Shown here piece by piece: positions 52,976 through 62,384 of a stretch of 64,000 bases of DNA. Below the pieces are notes generated by a model, which saw only the letters and a program-made list of their open reading frames with translations, had not been told where the DNA came from and made no database searches. Made by a program: the position numbers and the translations under genes. How positions within the stretch are numbered: position 1 is the stretch's first letter; each line of letters opens with the position of its first letter. The stretch covers positions 17,317 to 81,316 of the forward strand of contig JBBQJT010000009.1 of assembly GCA_038326165.1 (NCBI GenBank). The letters run 5' to 3'. The DNA comes from JAEUUM01 sp038326165. GTDB taxonomy: Bacteria; Bacteroidota; Bacteroidia; Chitinophagales; Saprospiraceae.

Positions 52976-54076
52976 CTATATTTTGTTTTTTGACAACTTT
53001 TTCTTTTCGCTGATGATGGGTGCAAATGGACCGAGCTTGTGTTGCTCTTCTGAAAACTGATCCGCAAAAGGACCAAAAGGATGATCAAAAGGCTTTTCCG
53101 CAATTTTAGGCCAATCTGAACTCAGATCTTTGATTGGTCTTGCTTGAGAATTTACAAATGCCGCCAAGTCCCAACACTCTTCATCTGTTAATAAAGGGTT
53201 CTGAAAACTTGCGCCTTGTGGCATGTTGTATTTTATATAACCGGCAAATCGGCTCATTCTGAATAAGCCTGCGCCAATGTTGTATGAATTTTTTCCCCAA
53301 AGTGGCGGATATGTATATTCTGTTTGGTTAGCGGCAAAGATCCCTTGACCATCCGCTTGGTGACAACTTTGACATTTTAGCTCGAACAGCACTTTACCCT
53401 TTTCAGGATCCAGTTTTCTATTCAAAGCCGTCAATTCATAGATACCAGTTGCTTTGGGTTTTGTTCCTTTCTTCACATCACTGCCTATGTATTCAATGTA
53501 GGCTTTCATCGCAAGAATTTCTTTGCTGGTATTGGGCAATGGTTTGCCATTCAGGCTACGTTCAAAGCAATCATTTATTCGCTTAAAGATATCCTCCTCT
53601 TTTCCGCTGCGCGCTCTGTATTTGGGATAAGTAGCATAAACTGCTCCATAGTTATTTCCCCAGGGTTTGGTTCCTGCATCCATATGGCAGTTTTGACAGT
53701 TCATACCATTGGTGGATTGTGAAACAGATCCTTTGGGTCCCAGATATTTTGAGGTATGTGCAATTAGTTCTTTGCCGTACTCAATTTGTTCTTGGGTTGC
53801 CTGATCGGATTTCAGCGTTTTCATGTCTGTTGGTTTCCAAAAGCTGGCTATTTCGTTTTCCATTTTTGAAATGGAATCCCTTTTGGCTGTAGCTTCCTTG
53901 AAGGCTTTGTCAAAAGCAATTTCCTCAGGGGATTTTTTGAACCAGTACCTTGGATCAGGATTGAAAAACAATGCAAGCATTAAAAGAATAACACCAAAAA
54001 CCATGAATGTCATCATCAAAGACAATTGCTTGATTATCTTAAGAAATCGTTCATCATTTATACTTTGAGGTGTCAT
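52976..54076 (-). CDS. tsdA: TsdA-like dihaem cytochrome c (thiosulfate dehydrogenase family)
   Basis: A 366-residue, N-terminally membrane-anchored (helix about 18-38) cytochrome. The two haem motifs are CQNCH (127-131) and CQSCH (235-239). After haem 1, KYRARSGKEEDIFKRINDCFERSLNGKPLP is diagnostic in its parts YRARSG and NDCFERSLNG: TsdA uses a cysteine as distal ligand, and Cys170 lies 39 residues after His131, near the 43 in the Allochromatium enzyme. After haem 2, Lys282 and Met285 in YIKYNMPQG could be the alternative Lys/Met ligands. TsdA joins two thiosulfates into tetrathionate, or reverses it. A membrane anchor and a C-terminal tail with two FGPFA/LGPFA motifs (about 335-355) are unusual. 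Gaps to neighbours are 6 and 18 bases. Confidence 0.82.
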   Translation of the reverse strand: MTPQSINDERFLKIIKQLSLMMTFMVFGVILLMLALFFNPDPRYWFKKSPEEIAFDKAFKEATAKRDSISKMENEIASFWKPTDMKTLKSDQATQEQIEYGKELIAHTSKYLGPKGSVSQSTNGMNCQNCHMDAGTKPWGNNYGAVYATYPKYRARSGKEEDIFKRINDCFERSLNGKPLPNTSKEILAMKAYIEYIGSDVKKGTKPKATGIYELTALNRKLDPEKGKVLFELKCQSCHQADGQGIFAANQTEYTYPPLWGKNSYNIGAGLFRMSRFAGYIKYNMPQGASFQNPLLTDEECWDLAAFVNSQARPIKDLSSDWPKIAEKPFDHPFGPFADQFSEEQHKLGPFAPIISEKKKLSKNKI

Positions 54077-54094
54077 AAAGCTATTTTATGATAA

Positions 54095-54595
54095 TCAGTG
54101 AGGTAATTTTTCTCTGAAATAGCCATAAACCCAAGTTCCAGAGATTGCGCTCAAGAGTGTTATAATAATTACTGAATATCCAATACCTATCTGTGCGTAT
54201 AATGGTCCTGGACAAGCGTCGGTAATTGCCCAACCCAATCCAAAAAGCAATCCGCCATAAATTATTCCCTTGTTAAATGGTTTTTCATGAAATTGGATTT
54301 CTTCACTATAAATGGTCTTAAGTTTTAGTTTTTTGATCAACCATACTGATATTGCTCCCACCACTACTGCGCTACCAATCACTCCATACATGTGAAATGA
54401 TTGCAATCTAAACATCTCTTGAATTCTATACCAGCTGATAATTTCGCCTTTGACAAAAACAATTCCAAATACAATTCCCACCAATAGATATTTGAGCTTG
54501 TGTTGCCATTTATGTTCCAACTGACTGACATTTATGCACATTGCGTCCAATGAGCGCACCTCAAAATCCATATTCGTTTCAGCTTGATTATGCAT
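54095..54595 (-). CDS. YeeE/YedE family transporter half (second)
   Basis: A 166-residue membrane protein with about four helices. It has ITDACPGPLYAQIG with Cys128 in the ACPGP motif, a core motif of YeeE/YedE (thiosulfate/sulfur import) proteins, and KGIIYGGLLFGLGWAITDA. With the next gene it splits what is one polypeptide in YeeE. In some bacteria such a two-part pair (PmpAB-like) sits beside sulfur enzymes. Twelve bases separate the pair. Confidence 0.85.
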   Translation of the reverse strand: MHNQAETNMDFEVRSLDAMCINVSQLEHKWQHKLKYLLVGIVFGIVFVKGEIISWYRIQEMFRLQSFHMYGVIGSAVVVGAISVWLIKKLKLKTIYSEEIQFHEKPFNKGIIYGGLLFGLGWAITDACPGPLYAQIGIGYSVIIITLLSAISGTWVYGYFREKLPH

Positions 54596-54607
54596 AACTG
54601 ATTAATA

Positions 54608-55177
54608 TTAGAGTGAAAGAATAAGAGGAAGAATAAAATTGGCCATAAGAAATCCGCCGGCCATAAAACAAATCGTTGCTACGAGTGAAGGCCATTGCAG
54701 TGTGGATAAGCCCATGATTGAGTGGCCACTCGTGCAGCCTCCTGCATATCGTGTGCCGAAGCCTATCATGAACCCGCCAAGAACCAACACAAAGAAGCCA
54801 CGGAGCGTAAAAACTTGATTCCAAGAGAAAAGCTGTTCCGGCATCAATCCATTGATTTCGGTGATTCCATAAGATGATAATTCAGTTGCTAGTTTGGGTT
54901 CAATAAGTATCGGCTGAGGATTGGCTAGGAAACTGGCAGCAATGATTCCGCCAAGTAATATCCCAAAAACAAAAACCAAGTTCCATGCCTCTTTCTTCCA
55001 TTCATACTGAAAGAACGGAATTTTTGAAGGAAAACATGCAGCGCAGATGTGTCTCAATGAAGAACTAATACCAAATGATTTATTCCCAATAATTAGAAGC
55101 AATGGAACAGTTAATCCAATTAATGGACCAACCACATACCAAGGCCAAGGTTGTTTCAGCGTTTCAATCAGATTCAT
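54608..55177 (-). CDS. YeeE/YedE family transporter half (first)
   Basis: A 189-residue membrane protein with about five helices. It has RHICAACFPSK (Cys45, Cys48) and the family motif YAGGCTSGHSIMGLS (Cys148), both typical of YeeE/YedE. The cysteines probably hand sulfur or thiosulfate through the membrane in steps, as proposed for YeeE. It follows the persulfide dioxygenase gene by 10 bases and precedes the second half by 12, so both are made together. Confidence 0.87.
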   Translation of the reverse strand: MNLIETLKQPWPWYVVGPLIGLTVPLLLIIGNKSFGISSSLRHICAACFPSKIPFFQYEWKKEAWNLVFVFGILLGGIIAASFLANPQPILIEPKLATELSSYGITEINGLMPEQLFSWNQVFTLRGFFVLVLGGFMIGFGTRYAGGCTSGHSIMGLSTLQWPSLVATICFMAGGFLMANFILPLILSL

Positions 55178-55187
55178 AAAGTATGGT

Positions 55188-56609
55188 TTAATTAGTTTTT
55201 AATGTCTTGGATTGGCATACGAAATTGGTTCTCGGAATGCTGGTTTCAATCAATCCATTGAAGCCTCCAGATATTTCTGTGAAATTTCGATACCCACGGG
55301 CTTGCAAAATACTTGCAGCTATCATGCTTCTGTATCCACCGGCACAATGCATAAAAAAATGTTCGTTTGGATTGATGTCATTGATCCATTTATTGATATC
55401 TGCCAGTGGCCTACTATATGCTTCTTCAACATGTTCGGCACTGTATTCACTTTCTTTGCGAATGTCAAGAACCTTATCAACCCCAATATTGACCTTAGAG
55501 GCAAACTCTTGAGGAGTAATTCTATGAATGGAATCTATTTCCTTGCCCGAATTCTTCCAAGTATCAAATCCACCATCCAAATGTCCCAAGATATTATCAA
55601 AACCAACTCTTGTTAGGCGGGTCACTGTTTCTTTTTCTTTGCCAAGTTCAGTGATCAACACAATAGGCTGTTTTACATTGCCTATCATGGCACCTACCCA
55701 AGGGGCAAAATCGCCATTGATACCAATATTGATGGCCTGAGGCACAAAGCCACTGTAAAACTCCGTATTATTGCGAGTATCAAGGATCAGGGCGCCAGAA
55801 TCTTCAGCAGCTAACTCGAATTCTGCAACACTCAATGCTCTCATTCCATTATTCAGGACTGTATCAAAACTGTCATAACCCGTTTTGTTCATGGCTACGT
55901 TCATACCAAAATAAGCAGGAGGCGGGAGCAAGCCATCAGTAACTTCAGCTATGAATTCGGATTCAGTCATGTTTGCTCTTAGTGCATAATTCAATTGTTT
56001 TTGAAGTCCAATAGTAGAAGTAGTTTCCTTGCTCATATTCTTGCCACATGCACTTCCTGCGCCATGTGCAGGATAGACAATCACATTATCAGGCAGGGTC
56101 ATAACCTTGTCTCTTAATGAATGAAATAAAATTCCTGCCAACTGTTCTTGTGTCATTGAAGCTGCCTTTTGAGCCAAATCAGGTCTGCCAACATCTCCAA
56201 TGAATAATGTATCACCACTGAATATTGCGTGTTCCTTCCCATTTTCATCTAGCATCAGGAAGCAAGTGCTTTCCATGGTGTGTCCCGGAGTATGAAGCAC
56301 TTTGAAGCTGATGTTACCAACTTCAAAAACTTGGTTGTCCTCAGCAATAATCGCATCAAAAGCTGGATTCGCATTGGGACCAAATACAATAGGTGCACCA
56401 GTTAACTTGCTCAAGTCCAAATGGCCGCTTACAAAATCAGCGTGAAAATGCGTTTCAAAAATATATTTCAATTTAACACCATCTCTGATCAATCGATCAA
56501 GATAGGGTTGCGTTTCGCGCAAAGGATCAATGATAACAGCCTCTCCATGAGAATGTATATAATAAGCCCCTTGTGCCAAACATCCCGTATAAATTTGTTC
56601 TATTTGCAT
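55188..56609 (-). CDS. persulfide dioxygenase fused to two rhodanese domains
   Basis: A 473-residue three-domain fusion. The ETHE1-type metallo-beta-lactamase (about 1-240) has ETHFHADFVSGH, LHTPGHTMEST and IFSGDTLFIGDVGRPDL, and by family oxidises glutathione persulfide to sulfite with O2. The first rhodanese (about 262-355) starts GALILDTRNNTEFYSGFVP but has no cysteine at the active-site position (QPIVLITELGKEKE). The second (about 365-470) has HCAGGYRSMIAAS with catalytic Cys422. The inactive domain may bind or regulate. This arrangement is known in Bacteroidota and clostridial sulfur detoxification. No signal peptide: cytoplasmic. First gene of the tight six-gene operon. Confidence 0.92.
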   Translation of the reverse strand: MQIEQIYTGCLAQGAYYIHSHGEAVIIDPLRETQPYLDRLIRDGVKLKYIFETHFHADFVSGHLDLSKLTGAPIVFGPNANPAFDAIIAEDNQVFEVGNISFKVLHTPGHTMESTCFLMLDENGKEHAIFSGDTLFIGDVGRPDLAQKAASMTQEQLAGILFHSLRDKVMTLPDNVIVYPAHGAGSACGKNMSKETTSTIGLQKQLNYALRANMTESEFIAEVTDGLLPPPAYFGMNVAMNKTGYDSFDTVLNNGMRALSVAEFELAAEDSGALILDTRNNTEFYSGFVPQAINIGINGDFAPWVGAMIGNVKQPIVLITELGKEKETVTRLTRVGFDNILGHLDGGFDTWKNSGKEIDSIHRITPQEFASKVNIGVDKVLDIRKESEYSAEHVEEAYSRPLADINKWINDINPNEHFFMHCAGGYRSMIAASILQARGYRNFTEISGGFNGLIETSIPRTNFVCQSKTLKTN

Positions 56610-56698
56610 AAAGTGAAAATGTTTTGTATAAAATTGCTAAATTGAATGAGGGTTAAAAGTGATGGTCTTGTTTTGTAAAGTCTGTTAAACAAGTAAAA

Positions 56699-57496
56699 TT
56701 ACTTAAAAAAAAGTTCTTTGCCGATGATGTATAATCCCGTTAACAATACAAACCAACCAAACGCAGGCTTAAGTTTTGCTCCGTCAATTTTCTTTGATAA
56801 AAAACTTCCAATAAATATACCTCCAATTGCATATCCTGAAATTTTGAAAAGAAATGGCCAATCAATAATTGTCTCTCCACCTTCACCGAAAAACCCAATC
56901 AAGGATTTTGCGGCAATAATAACCAATGAAGTTCCCACTGCTTCTTTCATGGGCAACTTACTGAGAATTACCAACGCGGGAATAATTAAAAATCCTCCAC
57001 CCGCGCCTACCAAACCAGTAAGCAACCCCACCACAAAACCTTCGAGTAAAATAATTGTGTAATTGAATTTTTGTGGTTGGATGGATTCTGATGCTTGCTT
57101 TGAATCTTTTTTAATCATACTATAGGATGCAGCAATCATCAATAACGCAAATAACAACATCAACAGGACGCTCTTAGTAACTACAAAATTGTTGAGGGTG
57201 AAAACCTCTTGAGGTATGGCTGGAACAACATACGCCCGGGTAAGAAACACAGCAATGATTGAAGGAATACCGAATACAATTGCCGTCTTGATATTTACCA
57301 ATCCTTTTTGGAAATAATTCAGAGAACCTACTGCACTAGTTAGTCCTACAATAAACAATGAATAGGCTGTGGCAAGCACAGGATCAACGCGGAACAAATA
57401 AACCAAAACAGGTACAGTAAGTATGCTCCCGCCTCCACCTAGTAATCCGAGTGCAACGCCAATCAGGATTGAGCAAATGAATCCAAAGTACTCCAT
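56699..57496 (-). CDS. TauE/SafE family sulfite exporter-like permease
   Basis: A 265-residue membrane protein with about eight helices. GVALGLLGGGGSILTVPVLVYLF and GLLTGLVGAGGGFLIIPALV are the duplicated glycine-rich TauE/SafE signatures. These permeases export sulfite or sulfoacetate. Sulfite is the product of the dioxygenase encoded 89 bases downstream, so export of toxic sulfite is the likely role. The 89-base gap may hold an additional promoter; no TAnnTTTG box was found. Confidence 0.9.
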   Translation of the reverse strand: MEYFGFICSILIGVALGLLGGGGSILTVPVLVYLFRVDPVLATAYSLFIVGLTSAVGSLNYFQKGLVNIKTAIVFGIPSIIAVFLTRAYVVPAIPQEVFTLNNFVVTKSVLLMLLFALLMIAASYSMIKKDSKQASESIQPQKFNYTIILLEGFVVGLLTGLVGAGGGFLIIPALVILSKLPMKEAVGTSLVIIAAKSLIGFFGEGGETIIDWPFLFKISGYAIGGIFIGSFLSKKIDGAKLKPAFGWFVLLTGLYIIGKELFFK

Positions 57497-57544
57497 GTCT
57501 TAATTTATATCATACAAAGGTCAACAATTATTATTCCATGCTTG

Positions 57545-57561
57545 GTAACATTTGTAACATT
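57545..57561. repeat. direct repeat GTAACATT upstream of the sulfur locus
   Basis: GTAACATT at 57545-57552 and 57554-57561 (period 9), about 50-65 bases before the TauE start codon. Such spaced direct repeats can be regulator sites; the location suits control of the sulfur locus. No regulator gene is present in the locus. Confidence 0.35.
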
Positions 57562-57794
57562 GCCCGTGAAAAATTTTAAAACAGGAAAGAGGGTACTTGA
57601 TATTCTGAAATTCGAACTTTTGTGGAAATTCCTAAAAACCAAGTAAGGGCAAGTTGACATTATTTCATGATGGTGTTTTTCATTTCTTTATATTGTGTGC
57701 CTCGGCATATTTATTTTTAAATTCTTTGTTGAGCCATTACTTTGTTTTTCCATTGTTTTCTATTACTTTTATTATCAAATTTTTATAAAACAGC

Positions 57795-60700
57795 GTGAAA
57801 TACAATATCTGCATAGTTCTTTTCCTCCTTTCACTAACCAAAAGTGATCTTATATTGGGGCAACCTTGTCCTTGCACTGTGTCGGCTGGTAATGATAAAA
57901 ACTTATGTGAACCCGGTGGGGATGTTACATTAAATGGTAGTATCACTGGCACTCCATTATCTTATGAATGGACTCCAGCCATTGGCTTAAATGACCCTGA
58001 GGTACTCAGTCCAATTGCAACAGTTGACCAAACTACCACATATACTTTAACGGTAAAATGTCTGAACAATACCAATTTGGTTGTCAATTCTAATTTCAAT
58101 AATGGGAATACCAGTTTTACAAGTGACTATTTGTACAATCCAATCAGTGTTGTCAATGAAGGGGTATATGCAGTAAGTAACAATCCCCAATCTGTCCATC
58201 CTGGATTCCAACCTTGCACTGACCATACAGGTGGCGGGCAGATGATGGTGGTAAATGGTTCCGGTACTCCAAACCAAGATGTTTGGTGCCAAACAATAGC
58301 CGTAACACCCAATACTGACTATGCTTTTGAAACTTGGGTTGCCACTCTTGTAGCTGCCTCACCAGCCCTTTTACAATTCTCTATAAATGGGCAAACAATT
58401 GGTCCAATATTTCAGGCGCCTGGATCACCTTGTAATTGGGAACAGTTCTCAGCAACATGGAATAGTGGGGCTTCCACTTCTGCTACCATTTGTATCGTAA
58501 ACCAAAACACATCTCTTGGTGGAAATGATTTTGCACTGGATGATATTTCATTCAAATCAATCTGTACCATCGAAGATAAGGTAACGGTATTTGTGCATCC
58601 CGTCAAACAATCTTTTGTTCAGGCTACTATATGTCAAGGCCAAACCTACACTCTAGGTGGCCAAACCTTCCAAAATGAAGGATCCTATGATATTTCATTG
58701 AAAACTTGGAAGAATTGCGATAGTATAATTACGTTGGATTTGTTTGTAATTGAGGTTTTTGCCAGCATTGATCCCCCTGACAAATTGGATTGTATTTTAA
58801 CCGAAATTTTTCTTTATGGAGATGGCTCCTCTAATGGACCAGAAATCACGTATAAGTGGACTACGGTCAATGGCAATATCATTTCCGATCCAAAAGAAAG
58901 CAACATCCAAATCAACAAAGCGGGAAGTTATACGCTGACAGTTACTTATAATAACGGAACATTAACCTGTACAGATTCCAAAACAATAATAGTTGAAACA
59001 GATTATACTAAGCCTGTATTAACGGCTGGTCCTGATGGATTATTAACTTGTGCAGACACAGTTTTGGTCATTAGCGGAACAGTATTTTCTCCTTTTGATC
59101 AATACAAAGTGAATTGGACTACCCCCAATGGAAAAATTACATCCAAATCGGATACTCTTAATCCAACCATAGCAAGTCCCGGCATTTATATTTTAACCGT
59201 TACCAATTTGCTGAATGGCTGTACTGCTTTGGATACTACCATTATTCAAAAAGATCCTTCTTTGCCCCTTGTAGTTATTACAGGCAAAACCACGATAACG
59301 TGCAAGGATGGTGCATTGTGGATTAGCGGTGAACTATCAGATAAGGGACCCGGTTTTGATTTTCTCTGGTCCACTTCCAATGGTTCCTTCATCTCAAGTT
59401 TGGATTCCTTGGCTGTTGAAATTAACCAAGCTGGTGTTTATAATTTGTTGATCGTCAACAATCAAACAGCTTGTAAATCTGCTGCTTCTTATACGGTAGT
59501 TGAAAATCTCAATGGTCCACTCATTGATGCAGGTCCCAAAGACACCTTATCTTGTCTTTTTCCCAGCATTGTATTGAATGGATCCTCCAATCTAAAAGAC
59601 TCCTTGATCAACATAATTTGGTCTACCCAAAATGGAAGCATTCTCTCAGGCTTGAATTCCTTGATGCCAACTATTGGTTCTCCTGGAATTTATTACTTTT
59701 CTGTTCTTGATACCTTAAATGGTTGTACTTCAATTGATTCCGTGCAAATAGCTTTGGATGAAAACACGCCTATCGTTCCAACACTGGCGGATGCCTTACT
59801 TACTTGTACCACCAACAAAATAGTACTTAACGGAACAGGCTCATCATCGGGTCTAAATTTCCAATATGCTTGGTTTACTTCCAATGGAAATATTACAGGG
59901 CTAGTGGACAGTTTGATAACCACTTGTGATGCTGCTGGTCAATATATCTTGACTGTAGTTAACCTACTCAATGGGTGCAGTATATCTGATACCTTGGAAG
60001 TTGTGGAGGATATACTTTTACCAAATGTTCTGGCGGGAATAGATGATCAGTTAACTTGTAAAAAACAAACAGTACTTCTGGATGGCTCTCAATCTTCAAG
60101 CGGCAGTCAATATGATTACCAGTGGAGCTCAAATCCTTCTGGTGGAATAGTATCGGGTGCGAATACAAGTTCCCCATTAATCAATCAATCTGGCATTTAT
60201 TATCTGACAATATCCAATCAACTTACAGGTTGTTTGAACGTTGATTCTCTTGAAATAACACTTGATACATTAGCTCCAACAGTAAATTTACCCAGTAATT
60301 TATTGCTGAGTTGTAAAAATTCTTCTTTACAAATCAATGCTCAAAATACCGCTACTGGAAGTTTTCAATATGCGTGGAGTTCACTTTCAGGTCAATTTTT
60401 GGGTGGACAACAAACATTGACCCCTACCGTCAATAAGCCTGGAACCTATACTTTGCTCACAACCAATTCAACCAATGGATGCACTAGTGAACAAAACCTC
60501 ATTATAGGCAGCAACGATGAAATACCTCAAGTCAATGCAGGAGCAGATTTCAGTTTAACTTGCTTCTTTCCACTATTTAATGCTGCAGGTTCTTTGGTTT
60601 ATTCAGGAAATGATATTCAAATTATTTGGGCTTCCTCCAACAAACCAGTGTTATCCGGAGGTCAAACATTGACTCCACAAATTGGTTTTCCAGGAAGCTA

Positions 60701-62045
60701 TACCCTCACTGTGATTGATACTATTACGGGTTGTAGTGCCAGCGATTTAGTAATTGTTTCAATTGACACCGTGGCTCCCAATCCAATTATTTCATTGCCC
60801 AATGTTATCACTTGTCTCAATACAACTTCCCTCATAAGCCTGACCACTTTTGATCCGAGCTGGACTTTTGTTTGGACCACTATTGACGGAAATATTGTTG
60901 GATCAAGCTCAGGCAATCAACTAAGTGTCGATAAAAAAGGACAATATAGCTTGACCATCACGGATCCATCCAACGGTTGTACTTCCGTTAAAAACACTCT
61001 GATTCTAGAAGATATCCAGTCTCCTATTGTTAATGCAGGACCCGATAAACTGCTGACCTGTCTGCAACAAACAAATGTTTTGACGGGAACAGTTCAAGGA
61101 AATCCAATCAATTTCAGCTTAGAATGGTATTTCAATCTTCAAGCAATTACTGGTTCCAACACTTTAAATTTAACCGTAAATAAGCCGGGCAATTACCTGC
61201 TCCGGACAACAAATATTTCAAATGGCTGTGTGGGTGAAGATTCTGTTATCGTAACTGAGATATCGGATAAGCCAAACGATATGGATATTGAATTAATTCC
61301 TCCCGGATGTACCGTTTTGGGAACAGCAGCAGTAACAAATATAAACGGCGGCATTGGGCCATATACTTATTCAATCAATGGCAGTATCTTTCAATCGGTC
61401 AATATATTTCAATCCTTAACATCCGGAAATTATACCATAGCAATAATGGATGCCAATGGTTGTGAATATGAGAAACAATTAGAGATTCCCGTTGCGCCAA
61501 TTTTAACCGTCGAACTGCCGGTTATTATTACGATAGAATACAACGTTGGCGAACAATTATTTCCAGAATTGAATATTCCTGTACAAAACATTTCAAGTGT
61601 GAGCTGGAACCCTACAATGGGACTTTCGTGTTCTGATTGTCTAAATCCAATTGCCAATCCATTAGAAGAAACTTTGTATTCTGTTTTTGTAACAGACGTC
61701 ACTGGATGTACCGCCAAAGCTTACATTAAAATTTTGGCTTTGAAGGACTTTGATTTGTACGTTCCCAATGCTTTTTCTCCGAATGACGATGGTGTCAATG
61801 ATAGGTGGATGATCTATGGAGATCCAAAAATTGTAAGCAAGATTAGGAGACTGCAGATTTTCGATCGCTGGGGAGAAGGTTTATTTGAGGCCAGCAACTT
61901 TCAGGTAAACGATCCTAATTTTGCATGGGATGGAGTCTTTCGCAATCGCAATTTACAAAACTCAGTATTTGTTTATTATTTTGAAGCGGAGTTTGTGGAC
62001 GGCAGAACCCAAATTTACAAAGGCGATATCAATTTAATGCGTTAA
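57795..62045 (+). CDS. giant secreted Ig-repeat protein with type B type IX sorting domain
   Basis: A 1416-residue protein with a GTG start and a signal peptide (MKYNICIVLFLLSLTKSDLILGQ). Residues 25-100 are one PKD/Ig-like unit (SAGNDKNLCEPGGDVTLNGS). A lectin-like or SprB-associated region follows at about 100-260. From about 320 to 1160 come ten tandem repeats of roughly 84 residues, each with an LTC motif and a later GC motif (for example AGPDGLLTC ... NGCTALD), so each repeat may form a disulfide. The C-terminus has VPNAFSPNDDGVNDRW and the IFDRWGEGLFEA/GDINLMR tail, the gliding-motility-associated type B sorting domain. It is probably exported by the type IX system and exposed on the cell surface as an adhesin or matrix protein. 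Confidence 0.9.
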   Translation: MKYNICIVLFLLSLTKSDLILGQPCPCTVSAGNDKNLCEPGGDVTLNGSITGTPLSYEWTPAIGLNDPEVLSPIATVDQTTTYTLTVKCLNNTNLVVNSNFNNGNTSFTSDYLYNPISVVNEGVYAVSNNPQSVHPGFQPCTDHTGGGQMMVVNGSGTPNQDVWCQTIAVTPNTDYAFETWVATLVAASPALLQFSINGQTIGPIFQAPGSPCNWEQFSATWNSGASTSATICIVNQNTSLGGNDFALDDISFKSICTIEDKVTVFVHPVKQSFVQATICQGQTYTLGGQTFQNEGSYDISLKTWKNCDSIITLDLFVIEVFASIDPPDKLDCILTEIFLYGDGSSNGPEITYKWTTVNGNIISDPKESNIQINKAGSYTLTVTYNNGTLTCTDSKTIIVETDYTKPVLTAGPDGLLTCADTVLVISGTVFSPFDQYKVNWTTPNGKITSKSDTLNPTIASPGIYILTVTNLLNGCTALDTTIIQKDPSLPLVVITGKTTITCKDGALWISGELSDKGPGFDFLWSTSNGSFISSLDSLAVEINQAGVYNLLIVNNQTACKSAASYTVVENLNGPLIDAGPKDTLSCLFPSIVLNGSSNLKDSLINIIWSTQNGSILSGLNSLMPTIGSPGIYYFSVLDTLNGCTSIDSVQIALDENTPIVPTLADALLTCTTNKIVLNGTGSSSGLNFQYAWFTSNGNITGLVDSLITTCDAAGQYILTVVNLLNGCSISDTLEVVEDILLPNVLAGIDDQLTCKKQTVLLDGSQSSSGSQYDYQWSSNPSGGIVSGANTSSPLINQSGIYYLTISNQLTGCLNVDSLEITLDTLAPTVNLPSNLLLSCKNSSLQINAQNTATGSFQYAWSSLSGQFLGGQQTLTPTVNKPGTYTLLTTNSTNGCTSEQNLIIGSNDEIPQVNAGADFSLTCFFPLFNAAGSLVYSGNDIQIIWASSNKPVLSGGQTLTPQIGFPGSYTLTVIDTITGCSASDLVIVSIDTVAPNPIISLPNVITCLNTTSLISLTTFDPSWTFVWTTIDGNIVGSSSGNQLSVDKKGQYSLTITDPSNGCTSVKNTLILEDIQSPIVNAGPDKLLTCLQQTNVLTGTVQGNPINFSLEWYFNLQAITGSNTLNLTVNKPGNYLLRTTNISNGCVGEDSVIVTEISDKPNDMDIELIPPGCTVLGTAAVTNINGGIGPYTYSINGSIFQSVNIFQSLTSGNYTIAIMDANGCEYEKQLEIPVAPILTVELPVIITIEYNVGEQLFPELNIPVQNISSVSWNPTMGLSCSDCLNPIANPLEETLYSVFVTDVTGCTAKAYIKILALKDFDLYVPNAFSPNDDGVNDRWMIYGDPKIVSKIRRLQIFDRWGEGLFEASNFQVNDPNFAWDGVFRNRNLQNSVFVYYFEAEFVDGRTQIYKGDINLMR

Positions 62046-62141
62046 GGAATCTTCTCCTTTGCGATGTCTTTTTCTGTTGTTAGATCTTTGGACGTGTGGC
62101 ATTCTTTTTGTTGCTATTTAGTTTCTTAACGTAGCACAAAC

Positions 62142-62384
62142 ATGAATGATGACAATTGGGTTTTGTTCTTGGGGATTGTATTGGTAAATATAAGCTTAGC
62201 TGCTTGCTTTTTTCCAGAAGACACTTTTGTGCGAATGATAAGCTATCTTTTGGGAACTACAAAGGATCTATACCTCAACAACCCAATTCTGTTCTTAGTA
62301 CTTATAATCAATGTATGCTTGTTTGCCTTTTTTGCGAAAAAATTAAACAGAAGATTAGTAAGAATCAAAAGACAGGTGTCATAA
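62142..62384 (+). CDS. small membrane protein, unknown
   Basis: An 80-residue frame starting MNDDNWVLFLGIVLVNISLAAC with two hydrophobic segments (about 7-25 and 47-66) and a basic end KKLNRRLVRIKRQ. The positive-inside pattern and typical residues make it a plausible gene, but there is no family match and the neighbourhood gives no support. It could be a chance frame. Confidence 0.4.
   Translation: MNDDNWVLFLGIVLVNISLAACFFPEDTFVRMISYLLGTTKDLYLNNPILFLVLIINVCLFAFFAKKLNRRLVRIKRQVS

Noticed and set aside
55207..55616. Plus-strand frames of 101 and 134 codons
   Set aside because: Shadows of the dioxygenase-rhodanese gene on the minus strand, including its active Cys422 region.
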